From positions 62,001-126,000 of the forward strand of contig CAZGMK010000006.1 of the NCBI GenBank assembly GCA_964526835.1: a DNA stretch of 64,000 nt, written 5' to 3'. Below the pieces are notes generated by a model. It did not search any database and was not told the origin of the DNA. It was given only the letters and a program-made list of their open reading frames with translations. The stretch's first letter is position 1, and every line of letters starts with the position of its first letter. Both the position numbers and the translations under genes were made by a program. The stretch comes from DAOSXA01 sp964526835. GTDB taxonomy: Bacteria; Zixibacteria; MSB-5A5; GN15; FEB-12. Below are positions 8,105 to 15,676 of the stretch, piece by piece.

Positions 8105-9711
8105 CAGATGGTCCTCTTGGGCACGATCTTATCGTAATCGTATGGCCCGTGCTCGAGCTTCTGGTCGGAAGCGAAATTTTCCTTCGGCGGCGGAGAGGTA
8201 GTCTCCCACTCATGAGTGAGTGCGCCCCAGGGGTTGTTGCCGGCGGGGCGGCCCTTGAAGAGCGAGTGAATCAGGTACACCGCCATGACAATGAAGCCCA
8301 GGCCGAGAATCCATGAACCCACGGATGAGAAGGCATGCAACGGCTGATATTGGTCCAGGTAGCTGTAATAGCGGCGCGGCATGCCCTGCGAACCGAGGAT
8401 GAACTGCGAGAAGAAAGTCACATTGAAGCCGATGAAGACGAGAATCGCGGATACGATGCCCCACTTCTCGCTGTACATGCGCCCCCATATCTTCGGCCAC
8501 CAGTAGTGAATGCCGCCCAGGAAGGCCATGACCGTGCCGCCCATCATCACGTAGTGAAAATGGGCTACGACGAAGTAGGTGTCGTGCAGGTGGACATCGA
8601 CCGCCAGCGCGCCCAGGAAGATACCGGTCAGGCCTCCGATCGTGAACAGAAACAGAAAGGCCAGGGCGTAGATCATGGGCGTCTCAAATGTAATTCGACC
8701 CTTGTAGAGAGTGGCCAGCCAGTTGAATATCTTGATACCGGAAGGGATTCCGACCAGGAACGTCAGAAACGAGAAGATCGAGGCGGCCAGTTGCGACTGC
8801 CCGCTGGTGAACATATGGTGTCCCCACACCAGGAAACTGACAAACGCGATGGCCAGTGAGGAGTAGGCGATGGCCTTGTAACCGAAGATCTTCTTCTTGG
8901 AGAAAGTGGAAATCAGCTCGCTGATGATACCCATTCCGGGCAGGATCATGATATAGACCGCCGGGTGCGAGTAGAACCAGAAGAAATGCTGGTAAAGAAC
9001 CGGATCCCCGCCCATTGCCGGGTCGAATATGCCGATAGCGAAAGCCCGCTCCAGGATCAACAGGATCAGCGTGATACCCAGAACCGGAGTCGCCAGGACC
9101 TGGATTATCGCCGTGGCGTAGAGGCCCCAGACAAACAGCGGCAGCTTGTACCAGGTCTGTCCGGGCATGCGCATCTTGTGGATGGTGACAATGAAGTTGA
9201 GACCCGTGAAGATGGACGAGAACCCTAGAATAAAAACCCCGAGCGTCATCGGAATGACCGATGTCGAGGTCTCGGTCGAGTAGGGCGTGTAGAAGGTCCA
9301 GCCGGTATCTGTGGCGCCGGAGACCATCGAGTAGATAGCGAAAGTTGCTCCGAAGATGTATATCCACCAACTGGCCAGATTCAGACGGGGAAAGGCAACA
9401 TCCTTGGCCCCTATCATCTGTGGAAGGACGAAATTGCCCAGGGCAGCCGGAATCGAAGGGATGATGAACAAAAAGATCATTATCGCCCCATGGAGCGTGA
9501 ACACCTGGTTGTAGGTATCCGCGCCCATGATCACCTCGGTCGGCCTCAGCAGTTCCAGCCGGATAAGTACCGCGAAGACACCGCCGAGAAAGAACGCCGC
9601 CATGATGCTCCACAGATAAAGTACCCCGACCCGCTTATGATCGAGAGTGAATATCCACGAGGTGATCCCGCGGGCGGCGTTCAGATAATGCTTGGCAGGC
9701 AATTCGTTCAT
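8104..9711 (-). CDS. cytochrome c oxidase subunit I, A2-type heme-copper oxidase
   Basis: 535 residues, about 12 membrane helices. It reduces O2 to water and pumps protons. H74 ('TLHGAIM') is a low-spin heme a ligand; CuB ligands are H249 and the pair H298-H299 ('WGHHMF'). The high-spin heme and second low-spin heme ligands lie in 'HDTYFVVAHFHYV'. Y253 in 'YSHPAVY' is placed for the His-Tyr crosslink. The Glu of A1-type enzymes (HPEVY) is Ala251, while the Tyr-Ser pair (247-248) that defines A2-type enzymes is present, as in Rhodothermus and Thermus caa3. Start ATG 9711 with AGGA five bases upstream. Confidence 0.95.
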   Translation of the reverse strand: MNELPAKHYLNAARGITSWIFTLDHKRVGVLYLWSIMAAFFLGGVFAVLIRLELLRPTEVIMGADTYNQVFTLHGAIMIFLFIIPSIPAALGNFVLPQMIGAKDVAFPRLNLASWWIYIFGATFAIYSMVSGATDTGWTFYTPYSTETSTSVIPMTLGVFILGFSSIFTGLNFIVTIHKMRMPGQTWYKLPLFVWGLYATAIIQVLATPVLGITLILLILERAFAIGIFDPAMGGDPVLYQHFFWFYSHPAVYIMILPGMGIISELISTFSKKKIFGYKAIAYSSLAIAFVSFLVWGHHMFTSGQSQLAASIFSFLTFLVGIPSGIKIFNWLATLYKGRITFETPMIYALAFLFLFTIGGLTGIFLGALAVDVHLHDTYFVVAHFHYVMMGGTVMAFLGGIHYWWPKIWGRMYSEKWGIVSAILVFIGFNVTFFSQFILGSQGMPRRYYSYLDQYQPLHAFSSVGSWILGLGFIVMAVYLIHSLFKGRPAGNNPWGALTHEWETTSPPPKENFASDQKLEHGPYDYDKIVPKRTI

Positions 9712-9735
9712 ATATGTCCTGGACCCAGACAGTCT

Positions 9736-10683
9736 CTATTTTAGAGACTTTAAATAGGCGATCAGGGCGTCTAGTTCCCGATCCTTCAGAATTCCTTGAT
9801 AAGTCGGCATTACCGGCTGATATCCAGCCACTACCCCGGCTTGCGGCTCGAGGATAGACTCGCGCAGGTAATTCTCATCGACCTGCACCTGCTCGCCGGT
9901 AACCAGGGATTCAGTGCGGCCGAAGATGCCGTTCAGCGGTGGCCCGGTCATGCGCTGACCCTCGACACTGTGGCAGGTATGGCAGGCCTTGGCACGGAAC
10001 ACGGTCTCACCGAACTGCTCCGGAGCCATATCCTCGCCGGACAGCGCATTGGTTTCCAGCCATTCCTGGAACTCGCGTTCCCCGACTACCCGCACCGTGC
10101 CGATCATCTCCGAGTGGCCGGTACCGCAGAATTCGGCGCAGAAGAGGTTATGGGTTCCCCTCTCCTGGGCCTCGAACCAGGTGATCGTGTAGCGGTTTGG
10201 CAGCACGTCCATCTTGATGCGGAAGTCAGGCACATAGAAACTGTGGATCACATCCTGCGATGACATCAGCAATTTGACCGGCTTGCCGGCCGGCACGACC
10301 AACTCGTTGACGGTACTGGCTCCCTGGGGGTAGTCGAACGACCAGAACCACTTCTGGCCGGTGACCTTGATCTCCATGGCGTCTTTTGGTACTACGTTCA
10401 TCTTCATGTAGACGTTGAAGCCCCAGAAGAAGACAATGATGACCAGGATTGTAGGGATGATGGACCAGAGCAGCTCGAGTTTCATGCTATGCGAAAAATC
10501 GACCGTCGTCTGATCTTCCTGGTCGTGCCGACGGCGATATTTCAGGCTGAAATATATGATACCGAACAGGACAATCCCGAACATCACGATTGAAGCGTAC
10601 ACCAGGAAATAGAAGAGCGCATCTACTTCGCCTGAAATGGTCGATCGTCCCGGCGGCAAGAACAGGCTGCTAGTTGTATCCAT
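9736..10683 (-). CDS. cytochrome c oxidase subunit II with fused cytochrome c domain (caa3)
   Basis: 315 residues. Two membrane helices (~25-48, 72-94) are followed by a periplasmic cupredoxin domain whose CuA ligands are visible: H147, C182, E184, C186, H190 and M193 (in 'CAEFCGTGHSEM'). After residue ~215 a cytochrome c domain carries the heme site CHTCH (234-238) and a Met ligand probably in 'YQPVMPTYQG'. The fusion makes the enzyme caa3-type, receiving electrons through its own heme c, probably straight from ActE or the ActA hemes. It precedes subunit I with a 24-base gap. Confidence 0.95.
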   Translation of the reverse strand: MDTTSSLFLPPGRSTISGEVDALFYFLVYASIVMFGIVLFGIIYFSLKYRRRHDQEDQTTVDFSHSMKLELLWSIIPTILVIIVFFWGFNVYMKMNVVPKDAMEIKVTGQKWFWSFDYPQGASTVNELVVPAGKPVKLLMSSQDVIHSFYVPDFRIKMDVLPNRYTITWFEAQERGTHNLFCAEFCGTGHSEMIGTVRVVGEREFQEWLETNALSGEDMAPEQFGETVFRAKACHTCHSVEGQRMTGPPLNGIFGRTESLVTGEQVQVDENYLRESILEPQAGVVAGYQPVMPTYQGILKDRELDALIAYLKSLK

Positions 10684-10717
10684 CCTCAGTTATCCCACAC
10701 CTTGGTCAGGGTCGACC

Positions 10718-11548
10718 TCATGCAGCCGACTCCTTTTGTCGCTTTCGTCTCTCACGCCAAATCAGGCCTCCGATCAAGAGAGCCAGGAACAGCAATGTCA
10801 GCGCACCACCGAGGCGCATGACGTTGCCGGCGAACATGACATACCCGCCCGCCTGTGGATCGTAATGGTAGCAATACAGCAGAATCCGGTCGAAGGTGTC
10901 GCCGATTTGTCCCTCGGATGCTTCCATCAGCGCCAGCTTCAGGTCGCGCGGGGGAAACAGGATGCCATAAAGATACCGCGATATCATCCCGTCGTTGGTC
11001 AGGACCGTTATCACGGCAGCATGCGCATACTGCTCCTGCTTATCATCCCAGTAATACTTGAACCCGACGGCATCGGCCAGGGCTTTCGACTGATCCTCGG
11101 CGCCCACCAGAAACGCCCAGTCGCGATTGTCGGGACCGCGGCCCATGTCCTGCATGTAGTTGCGTCGTTTAGCCTCGGCGATCAAGCTGGTCTCCGTTGG
11201 ATCGATACTGACGCTGACAATGCGATAGTCTTCGCCGAGCTCGAGGTCCATGCGCTGGACAGCCTCCGAAACGCCGTTGAAGACAAGATTGCAGAGCATC
11301 GGGCACGTATAGTAGCCCATGATCAGGATGACGGGGCGACCTTCGCCGAAGTAACCGCCGATGGTCACCGTGTCACCGGCGCCATTGACAAAGCGCAGGT
11401 CCATGGGAATGGTGTCGCCATGATGCTCTACGACATCAACTCCTGCGAACTCACGTGGTCTCTCCTGCACCGCCTGGCCGGATGCGGACACCGCCAGTAT
11501 CAGCAGAGCCGGAATCGATACAAGGATCTGTCGTACATAAATTCTCAT
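10718..11548 (-). CDS. SCO1/SenC family protein, C-terminally membrane anchored
   Basis: 276 residues. A signal peptide (~1-24) is followed by a thioredoxin-like domain with 'YTCPMLC' (C82, C86) and a His at 176 ('YAHAAVI'), the copper-site residues of SCO proteins. Unlike the second SCO gene, it ends in a membrane helix (~246-264) and a basic cytoplasmic tail. It lies between the ACIII genes and subunit II, so a role in CuA assembly is likely. Two SCO proteins of different topology in one operon suggest division of labour, for example a copper donor and a thiol reductase; that is inference. Confidence 0.87.
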   Translation of the reverse strand: MRIYVRQILVSIPALLILAVSASGQAVQERPREFAGVDVVEHHGDTIPMDLRFVNGAGDTVTIGGYFGEGRPVILIMGYYTCPMLCNLVFNGVSEAVQRMDLELGEDYRIVSVSIDPTETSLIAEAKRRNYMQDMGRGPDNRDWAFLVGAEDQSKALADAVGFKYYWDDKQEQYAHAAVITVLTNDGMISRYLYGILFPPRDLKLALMEASEGQIGDTFDRILLYCYHYDPQAGGYVMFAGNVMRLGGALTLLFLALLIGGLIWRERRKRQKESAA

Positions 11549-11562
11549 GTCCTCTTGTACAC

Positions 11563-11910
11563 TCAGTTTTCCGCTCGACGGCGGAAGGCCTCGTCGGCCA
11601 CCAACTCCATTGCGCGATCGATTGGTATCCGGTAGCGTCCGGCCTCCTCGTCGAGAAAATCGTAACTCCCCAGCACCTCGCTTTCACGAGCGCGCAATTC
11701 ACGGAGCTCCGCCGACTTGGGGCTGTCCACCATCTCGAACACCATCCTCTCCTTTGTGGCCGTGAAATGATCTGCGATGACCATAATTACGACGACCAAC
11801 ACGACTACCGCGGCAAGGCCCAGGAGGACCAGGGTCTTGACATTGACATCACGCCTTTCATAGCCCTCATCGGGATCGGTGGGTACAGGGGGATGATCGG
11901 AGGATCTCAT
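11563..11910 (-). CDS. small single-helix membrane protein in the ACIII-caa3 operon
   Basis: 115 residues. An acidic N-terminus (~1-23), one strong membrane helix (~25-46, Val/Leu/Ile-rich) and an Arg/Glu-rich C-terminal segment including 'ELRELRARESEVLGSYDFLDEEAGRY' are seen. I do not recognise a named family. The pattern '...YDFLDEEAGRYRIPIDRAMELV' resembles small proteins annotated only by their place between ACIII and oxidase genes. With tight spacing on both sides (14 bases to each neighbour) it may be an accessory subunit or assembly factor of the respiratory supercomplex; this rests on position alone. Confidence 0.7.
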   Translation of the reverse strand: MRSSDHPPVPTDPDEGYERRDVNVKTLVLLGLAAVVVLVVVIMVIADHFTATKERMVFEMVDSPKSAELRELRARESEVLGSYDFLDEEAGRYRIPIDRAMELVADEAFRRRAEN

Positions 11911-11924
11911 AGGTTGCTCTCGGT

Positions 11925-13106
11925 CTACTGATGGTGATCGATCGAGCCTTCGAGCTTGGGATCGGATATCGGTACCAATGGGTTCGCAGACAAGCGGCGC
12001 CAGACCAGCCAGACAAAAACGCCGCCGATGCCTATGAACGATGTCATGTCAATCCACGTTATATGCGCGCCGTGAGGTCTGAGAGTGGGCATGGCCAGCC
12101 AGTAAATGTCAATCCAGTGTACTAACAGAATCCAGACCGACATGATGGCCAGCACCACCCGGTTGCGCTTAGTCTCCTGGGGGAAGAGAACGAAGAACGG
12201 GACGACGAAGTGACCAAAGATCAGGATGAGGCTGACCGTCTTCCACGAGCCCTGCCAGCGGTGGAGCATCCAGACAGTCTCCTCGGGAATGTTCGCGTAC
12301 CAGATCAAGAAGTACTGGCTGAAAGCCATGTATCCCCAGAAAATGACAAATGCGAACAGCAGCTTACCCAGGTCGTGGTCGTGCTCGGATGTTACGACCC
12401 CTTGCAGCACGCCGCCGGCCCGGAGCCTAATTGTCAACAGGGTCAGGAACGAGACGATCGCCAGCATCAATCCGGCGAAGACATAGACTCCGAAGATTGT
12501 CGAATACCAGTGCGGATCGAGCGACATAAACCAGTCGAAAGAGGCGAACGTGATGGTGAAAGCGAAAAGGATCAGACCGATGGCGCTGATCCTGCGCATG
12601 CGCTCGATCTGCGGTGGATTGTGGCGGGCGTCCTGCTGCCTGGAAACACGCCACAGCAGCCAAGCGAGCACTCCCCATATGCCGAAGTAGATTACCGCCC
12701 TGACCACAAAGAAGCCGACATTGAGATATGGTTCTTTGACACGGAGGGCGTAGTCAATTATGACTTCCTCTTCATGAGTCCAGTGAAAGAGGTCCTGCAT
12801 GCCGGCCAGCACCGGCAGGAAGAGGATGGCCATGAAGGGAATCGTCATCATGGCATCCTCGCTCAGGCGTCGCAGGACCACGCTCCATCGCGCCGCGACT
12901 ATGTGGTGCAGCATGACGAAGAACAGGCCGCCGAGCCCGATCGACAGCCAGAAGAAGAACGACACCAGCCACGAGAAGTAGAATTGCTTCTCATGCAGGA
13001 ACCAACCGTACGCACTCAGAGCAATCCCCAGGGCGCCGGCGATGAGAGCCAGACTACCGAACCGTCCCGGCTGCTTCAGGCGGTATGTGGTTTCGTCGTA
13101 GTCCAT
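11925..13106 (-). CDS. actF: alternative complex III subunit ActF
   Basis: 393 residues, about ten membrane helices. It is the NrfD/PsrC-like second integral subunit of the quinol:cytochrome c oxidoreductase. Features seen: 'SIGLGGLFFVMLHHIVAARW', 'DLFHWTHEEEV', 'SFDWFMSLDPHWYSTIFGVYVFAG' and 'SQYFLIWYANIPEET', the last being highly characteristic of ActF. The ATG at 13106 overlaps the ActE stop (TGATG); the codon before it is a GTG that I do not favour. It pairs with ActC in the membrane and may contribute to proton translocation. Confidence 0.92.
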   Translation of the reverse strand: MDYDETTYRLKQPGRFGSLALIAGALGIALSAYGWFLHEKQFYFSWLVSFFFWLSIGLGGLFFVMLHHIVAARWSVVLRRLSEDAMMTIPFMAILFLPVLAGMQDLFHWTHEEEVIIDYALRVKEPYLNVGFFVVRAVIYFGIWGVLAWLLWRVSRQQDARHNPPQIERMRRISAIGLILFAFTITFASFDWFMSLDPHWYSTIFGVYVFAGLMLAIVSFLTLLTIRLRAGGVLQGVVTSEHDHDLGKLLFAFVIFWGYMAFSQYFLIWYANIPEETVWMLHRWQGSWKTVSLILIFGHFVVPFFVLFPQETKRNRVVLAIMSVWILLVHWIDIYWLAMPTLRPHGAHITWIDMTSFIGIGGVFVWLVWRRLSANPLVPISDPKLEGSIDHHQ

Positions 13107-13723
13107 CACTTGACCTTGCCCCGCAGCTCGGGCGGAATATCTTCGATTGTCGCATTCTGGCTTCGCTGCAAAGCCCTTAAGTAGGCCACTATGGCCCAGC
13201 GATCCTCAACGGGGATCTGATGGGCATAGGCCGGCATGTTGCGAACGCCGTGCGTGATCAAATCGAACAGCTGGCCGTCCGGCATCTGGCGGATTCTCTC
13301 GGTGTGGAATGAGGGCGGCGGGACGTAGCCTCGATCGACCATGATTCCCTTGCCGTCTCCGACCCGGCTGTGGCAGGGCGAGCAGTATATATCGTATCGT
13401 TCTCGCCCCCGCCGGAGTAGCTGCGTGGTTACGACCAAGGCGTTCGATTTCAGCCAGGCGCCTCTGGAATCCAGACCTCGATTGAGCGAATCATCGACCC
13501 GCAGCTCGCCTCGCGGCACCGTGCCGGCTACCGGGTGCTGCATCGCGGCCCCATCGGCGAAGAACTCGCTTTTCTCCTGCGCTTCGTATTTCGGCTGGTT
13601 GTCCATGTCCCGAATCGGATGAATCGGTGGCTTTGAGCTCGGGCGACCGCGTCCACAGCCGGACAGGCAAATGCCGAAAGTCAGCAGCACCAGCAATGCG
13701 TAGCGAGCCGTTCTCATCATCAT
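13106..13723 (-). CDS. actE: alternative complex III subunit ActE, monoheme cytochrome c lipoprotein
   Basis: 205 residues. The signal peptide ends in a lipobox (LSGC), so the mature protein is probably lipid-anchored on the periplasmic side. One heme c site (CSPCH) with the expected 'GDGKG' after it, and a Met-containing 'VRNMPAYAHQIPVEDRWAIVAYLRALQ' segment provide the cytochrome c fold. It is the electron exit of ACIII towards the oxidase. The start overlaps the ActD stop (ATGA), with AGGTGA just upstream as ribosome site. Confidence 0.92.
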   Translation of the reverse strand: MMMRTARYALLVLLTFGICLSGCGRGRPSSKPPIHPIRDMDNQPKYEAQEKSEFFADGAAMQHPVAGTVPRGELRVDDSLNRGLDSRGAWLKSNALVVTTQLLRRGRERYDIYCSPCHSRVGDGKGIMVDRGYVPPPSFHTERIRQMPDGQLFDLITHGVRNMPAYAHQIPVEDRWAIVAYLRALQRSQNATIEDIPPELRGKVK

Positions 13724-14271
13724 CTGGTCACCTGCAGCAATTCCACATCGTGGCCGCCGATCGATTCCAGGAACGCCCGGGTCTTCTCGCGATCGAATTC
13801 CGGGTCGGACGACTCGATACTTACGAAAAAACCGTCATCCGTAGCGGTCTCGAATTGCGCCGATTCAAACACCGGGTGATTCCAGCGGGGCAGGCCGTTG
13901 AGGGCCAGCATGCCGATAAGCGCCGCGAGGGCCGATAGCAGAACCCCCATCGCGAATGTGACCGGAACATACGCCTGGTAAGCGAAGTAGGGCTTGCCGG
14001 AAATCACCAGCGGATAGTCAACCGCCATTGTCCACCATTGCAGGGCCAGGGCTGAGGAGGTACCGATCAGGGCGGCCAGCCCGACAATCCAGCCGAGTGG
14101 CGAACGCTTCAGGCCCATGGCCCTGTCCATGCCGTGAACAGGGAAGGGCGAATGGCAGTCGAACTCCTTGTATCCGGCGTCCCTGACCTTCTCGGCGGCA
14201 CGGTAAAGCTCGTGGGCGCTGTCGAAACGCGCTAACATACCGCGAAGTCGATACTGCTCGCGCTCAATCAT
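13720..14271 (-). CDS. actD: alternative complex III subunit ActD (DUF3341)
   Basis: 183 residues from the ATG at 14271, which has GGAGG eight bases upstream; an ATG at 14283 in the same frame lacks a good site. The DUF3341 family pattern is clear: 'GMLARFDSAHELYRAAEKVRDAGYKEFDCHSPFPVHGMDRAMG' at the N-terminus, two membrane helices (~50-72, ~95-120), then 'GLPRWNHPVFES' and a C-terminal 'DGFFVSIES'. It is a structural subunit of ACIII without cofactors. The ORF overlaps the end of actC by 8 bases. Confidence 0.92.
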   Translation of the reverse strand: MIEREQYRLRGMLARFDSAHELYRAAEKVRDAGYKEFDCHSPFPVHGMDRAMGLKRSPLGWIVGLAALIGTSSALALQWWTMAVDYPLVISGKPYFAYQAYVPVTFAMGVLLSALAALIGMLALNGLPRWNHPVFESAQFETATDDGFFVSIESSDPEFDREKTRAFLESIGGHDVELLQVTR

Positions 14272-15649
14272 GGCTGCCTCCATGATGGGGATCCGCCTCG
14301 GGCAGGACAGTCTTCACTTCGGCCATTGCGATCATGGGCAAGAACCTCACAAACAGCAGAAACAGAGTGAAGAATAAGCCGAATGAGCCTACAAACGTGA
14401 GGACATCCCAGATGGTTGGTGTGTAGTAATCCCAGCTGGCCGGAAGGAAGTCGCGTGACAACGAAGTCACGACTATCACAAAACGTTCGAACCACATGCC
14501 CACATTAATCAGTATCGACGCTGCGAACATCACCGCGATGCTGCGCCTGAGCTTCCTGAACCAGAATATCTGGGGTACCAGGATGTTGCACGTAATCATA
14601 GTCCAGTAGGCCCAGGCATAGTTGCCGACCGCTCGATTGACAAACGTAAACCACTCGTAGACATTGCCCGAATACCACGCGATGAAGAACTCGATCGAGT
14701 ATGCATAGCCGACCATCATGCCCGTCAGCAGCATGATTTTGTTCATCTTCTCCATGTGATCGAGGGTGATCAGGTTCTCCAGGTGAAAAACACGCCGCGC
14801 GATGACGCTGAGCGTGACGACCATGGCGAACCCGGAGAAGATCGCCCCTGCCACAAAGTAGGGCGGGAAGATGGTTGTATGCCAGCCCGGCAGGACCGAG
14901 ACCGCGAAGTCGGTGCTCACCACGGAGTGAACCGAGAGCACCAGCGGCGTCGACACGCCGGCAAGGATGAGATATGCCAATTCATAGTGTCGCCATTGGC
15001 GATTACCGCCGCGCCAGCCGAGGGCGACAAACCCGAATATGAACTTCCTTATCCTGGTCCTGGCCCGATCACGAAGAGTAGCCAGGTCCGGGATCAGGCC
15101 GGTATACCAGAACAACAGCGAGGCTGTGAAGTAAGTGCTCACCGCGAAAACATCCCACAGCAGCGGCGAGCGGAAATTGGGCCAAAGCGCCATCTGGTTC
15201 GGTATCGGAAACATCCAGTAAACAACCCAGATCCGGCCGACATGGATAGCCGGGAAGATCAGGGCGCAAGATACGGCAAACAGGGTCATGGCTTCAGCGA
15301 AACGGTTGATCGATGTCCGCCAGCGTTGTCGCAGCAGGAACAGGATGGCCGAGATGAGCGTCCCGGCATGGCCGATGCCGACCCACCAGACGAAGTTGAT
15401 AATCGCCCAGCCCCAGCCGACCGGATTGTTCAAACCCCAGATACCGACACCCTCGAAAACCAGGTAACCGATGCTGCCCGCAAGGACCGCCAACAGCGAC
15501 AGCGACGCCAGAATCGCCAGGTACCAAACAACCGGCGTACGGCGCTCGCAGATCGACGAAACCCGTTCGGTTATCGACGAGAACGTTTCGCCACCCTTTA
15601 CCAATGGGGACTCTTGCGATGGATCGATTGTGTTCGCTGCTTTGCTCAT
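14264..15649 (-). CDS. actC: alternative complex III subunit ActC (NrfD/PsrC family)
   Basis: 461 residues, about ten membrane helices. It is the main quinol-side membrane subunit. 'GWGWAIINFVWWVGIGHAGTLISAILFLLRQRWRTSINRFAEAM' marks the family, as do 'HVGRIWVVYWMFP' and 'VSTDFAVSVLPGWHTTIFPPYFVAGAIFSGFAMV'. The conserved acidic and His residues in these segments are thought to form the quinol site and proton path. It lies directly after ActB (27-base gap), as in Rhodothermus marinus. Confidence 0.93.
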   Translation of the reverse strand: MSKAANTIDPSQESPLVKGGETFSSITERVSSICERRTPVVWYLAILASLSLLAVLAGSIGYLVFEGVGIWGLNNPVGWGWAIINFVWWVGIGHAGTLISAILFLLRQRWRTSINRFAEAMTLFAVSCALIFPAIHVGRIWVVYWMFPIPNQMALWPNFRSPLLWDVFAVSTYFTASLLFWYTGLIPDLATLRDRARTRIRKFIFGFVALGWRGGNRQWRHYELAYLILAGVSTPLVLSVHSVVSTDFAVSVLPGWHTTIFPPYFVAGAIFSGFAMVVTLSVIARRVFHLENLITLDHMEKMNKIMLLTGMMVGYAYSIEFFIAWYSGNVYEWFTFVNRAVGNYAWAYWTMITCNILVPQIFWFRKLRRSIAVMFAASILINVGMWFERFVIVVTSLSRDFLPASWDYYTPTIWDVLTFVGSFGLFFTLFLLFVRFLPMIAMAEVKTVLPEADPHHGGSHD

Positions 15650-15676
15650 CCTCTCAAAGATACCAAAGGTATGCGG

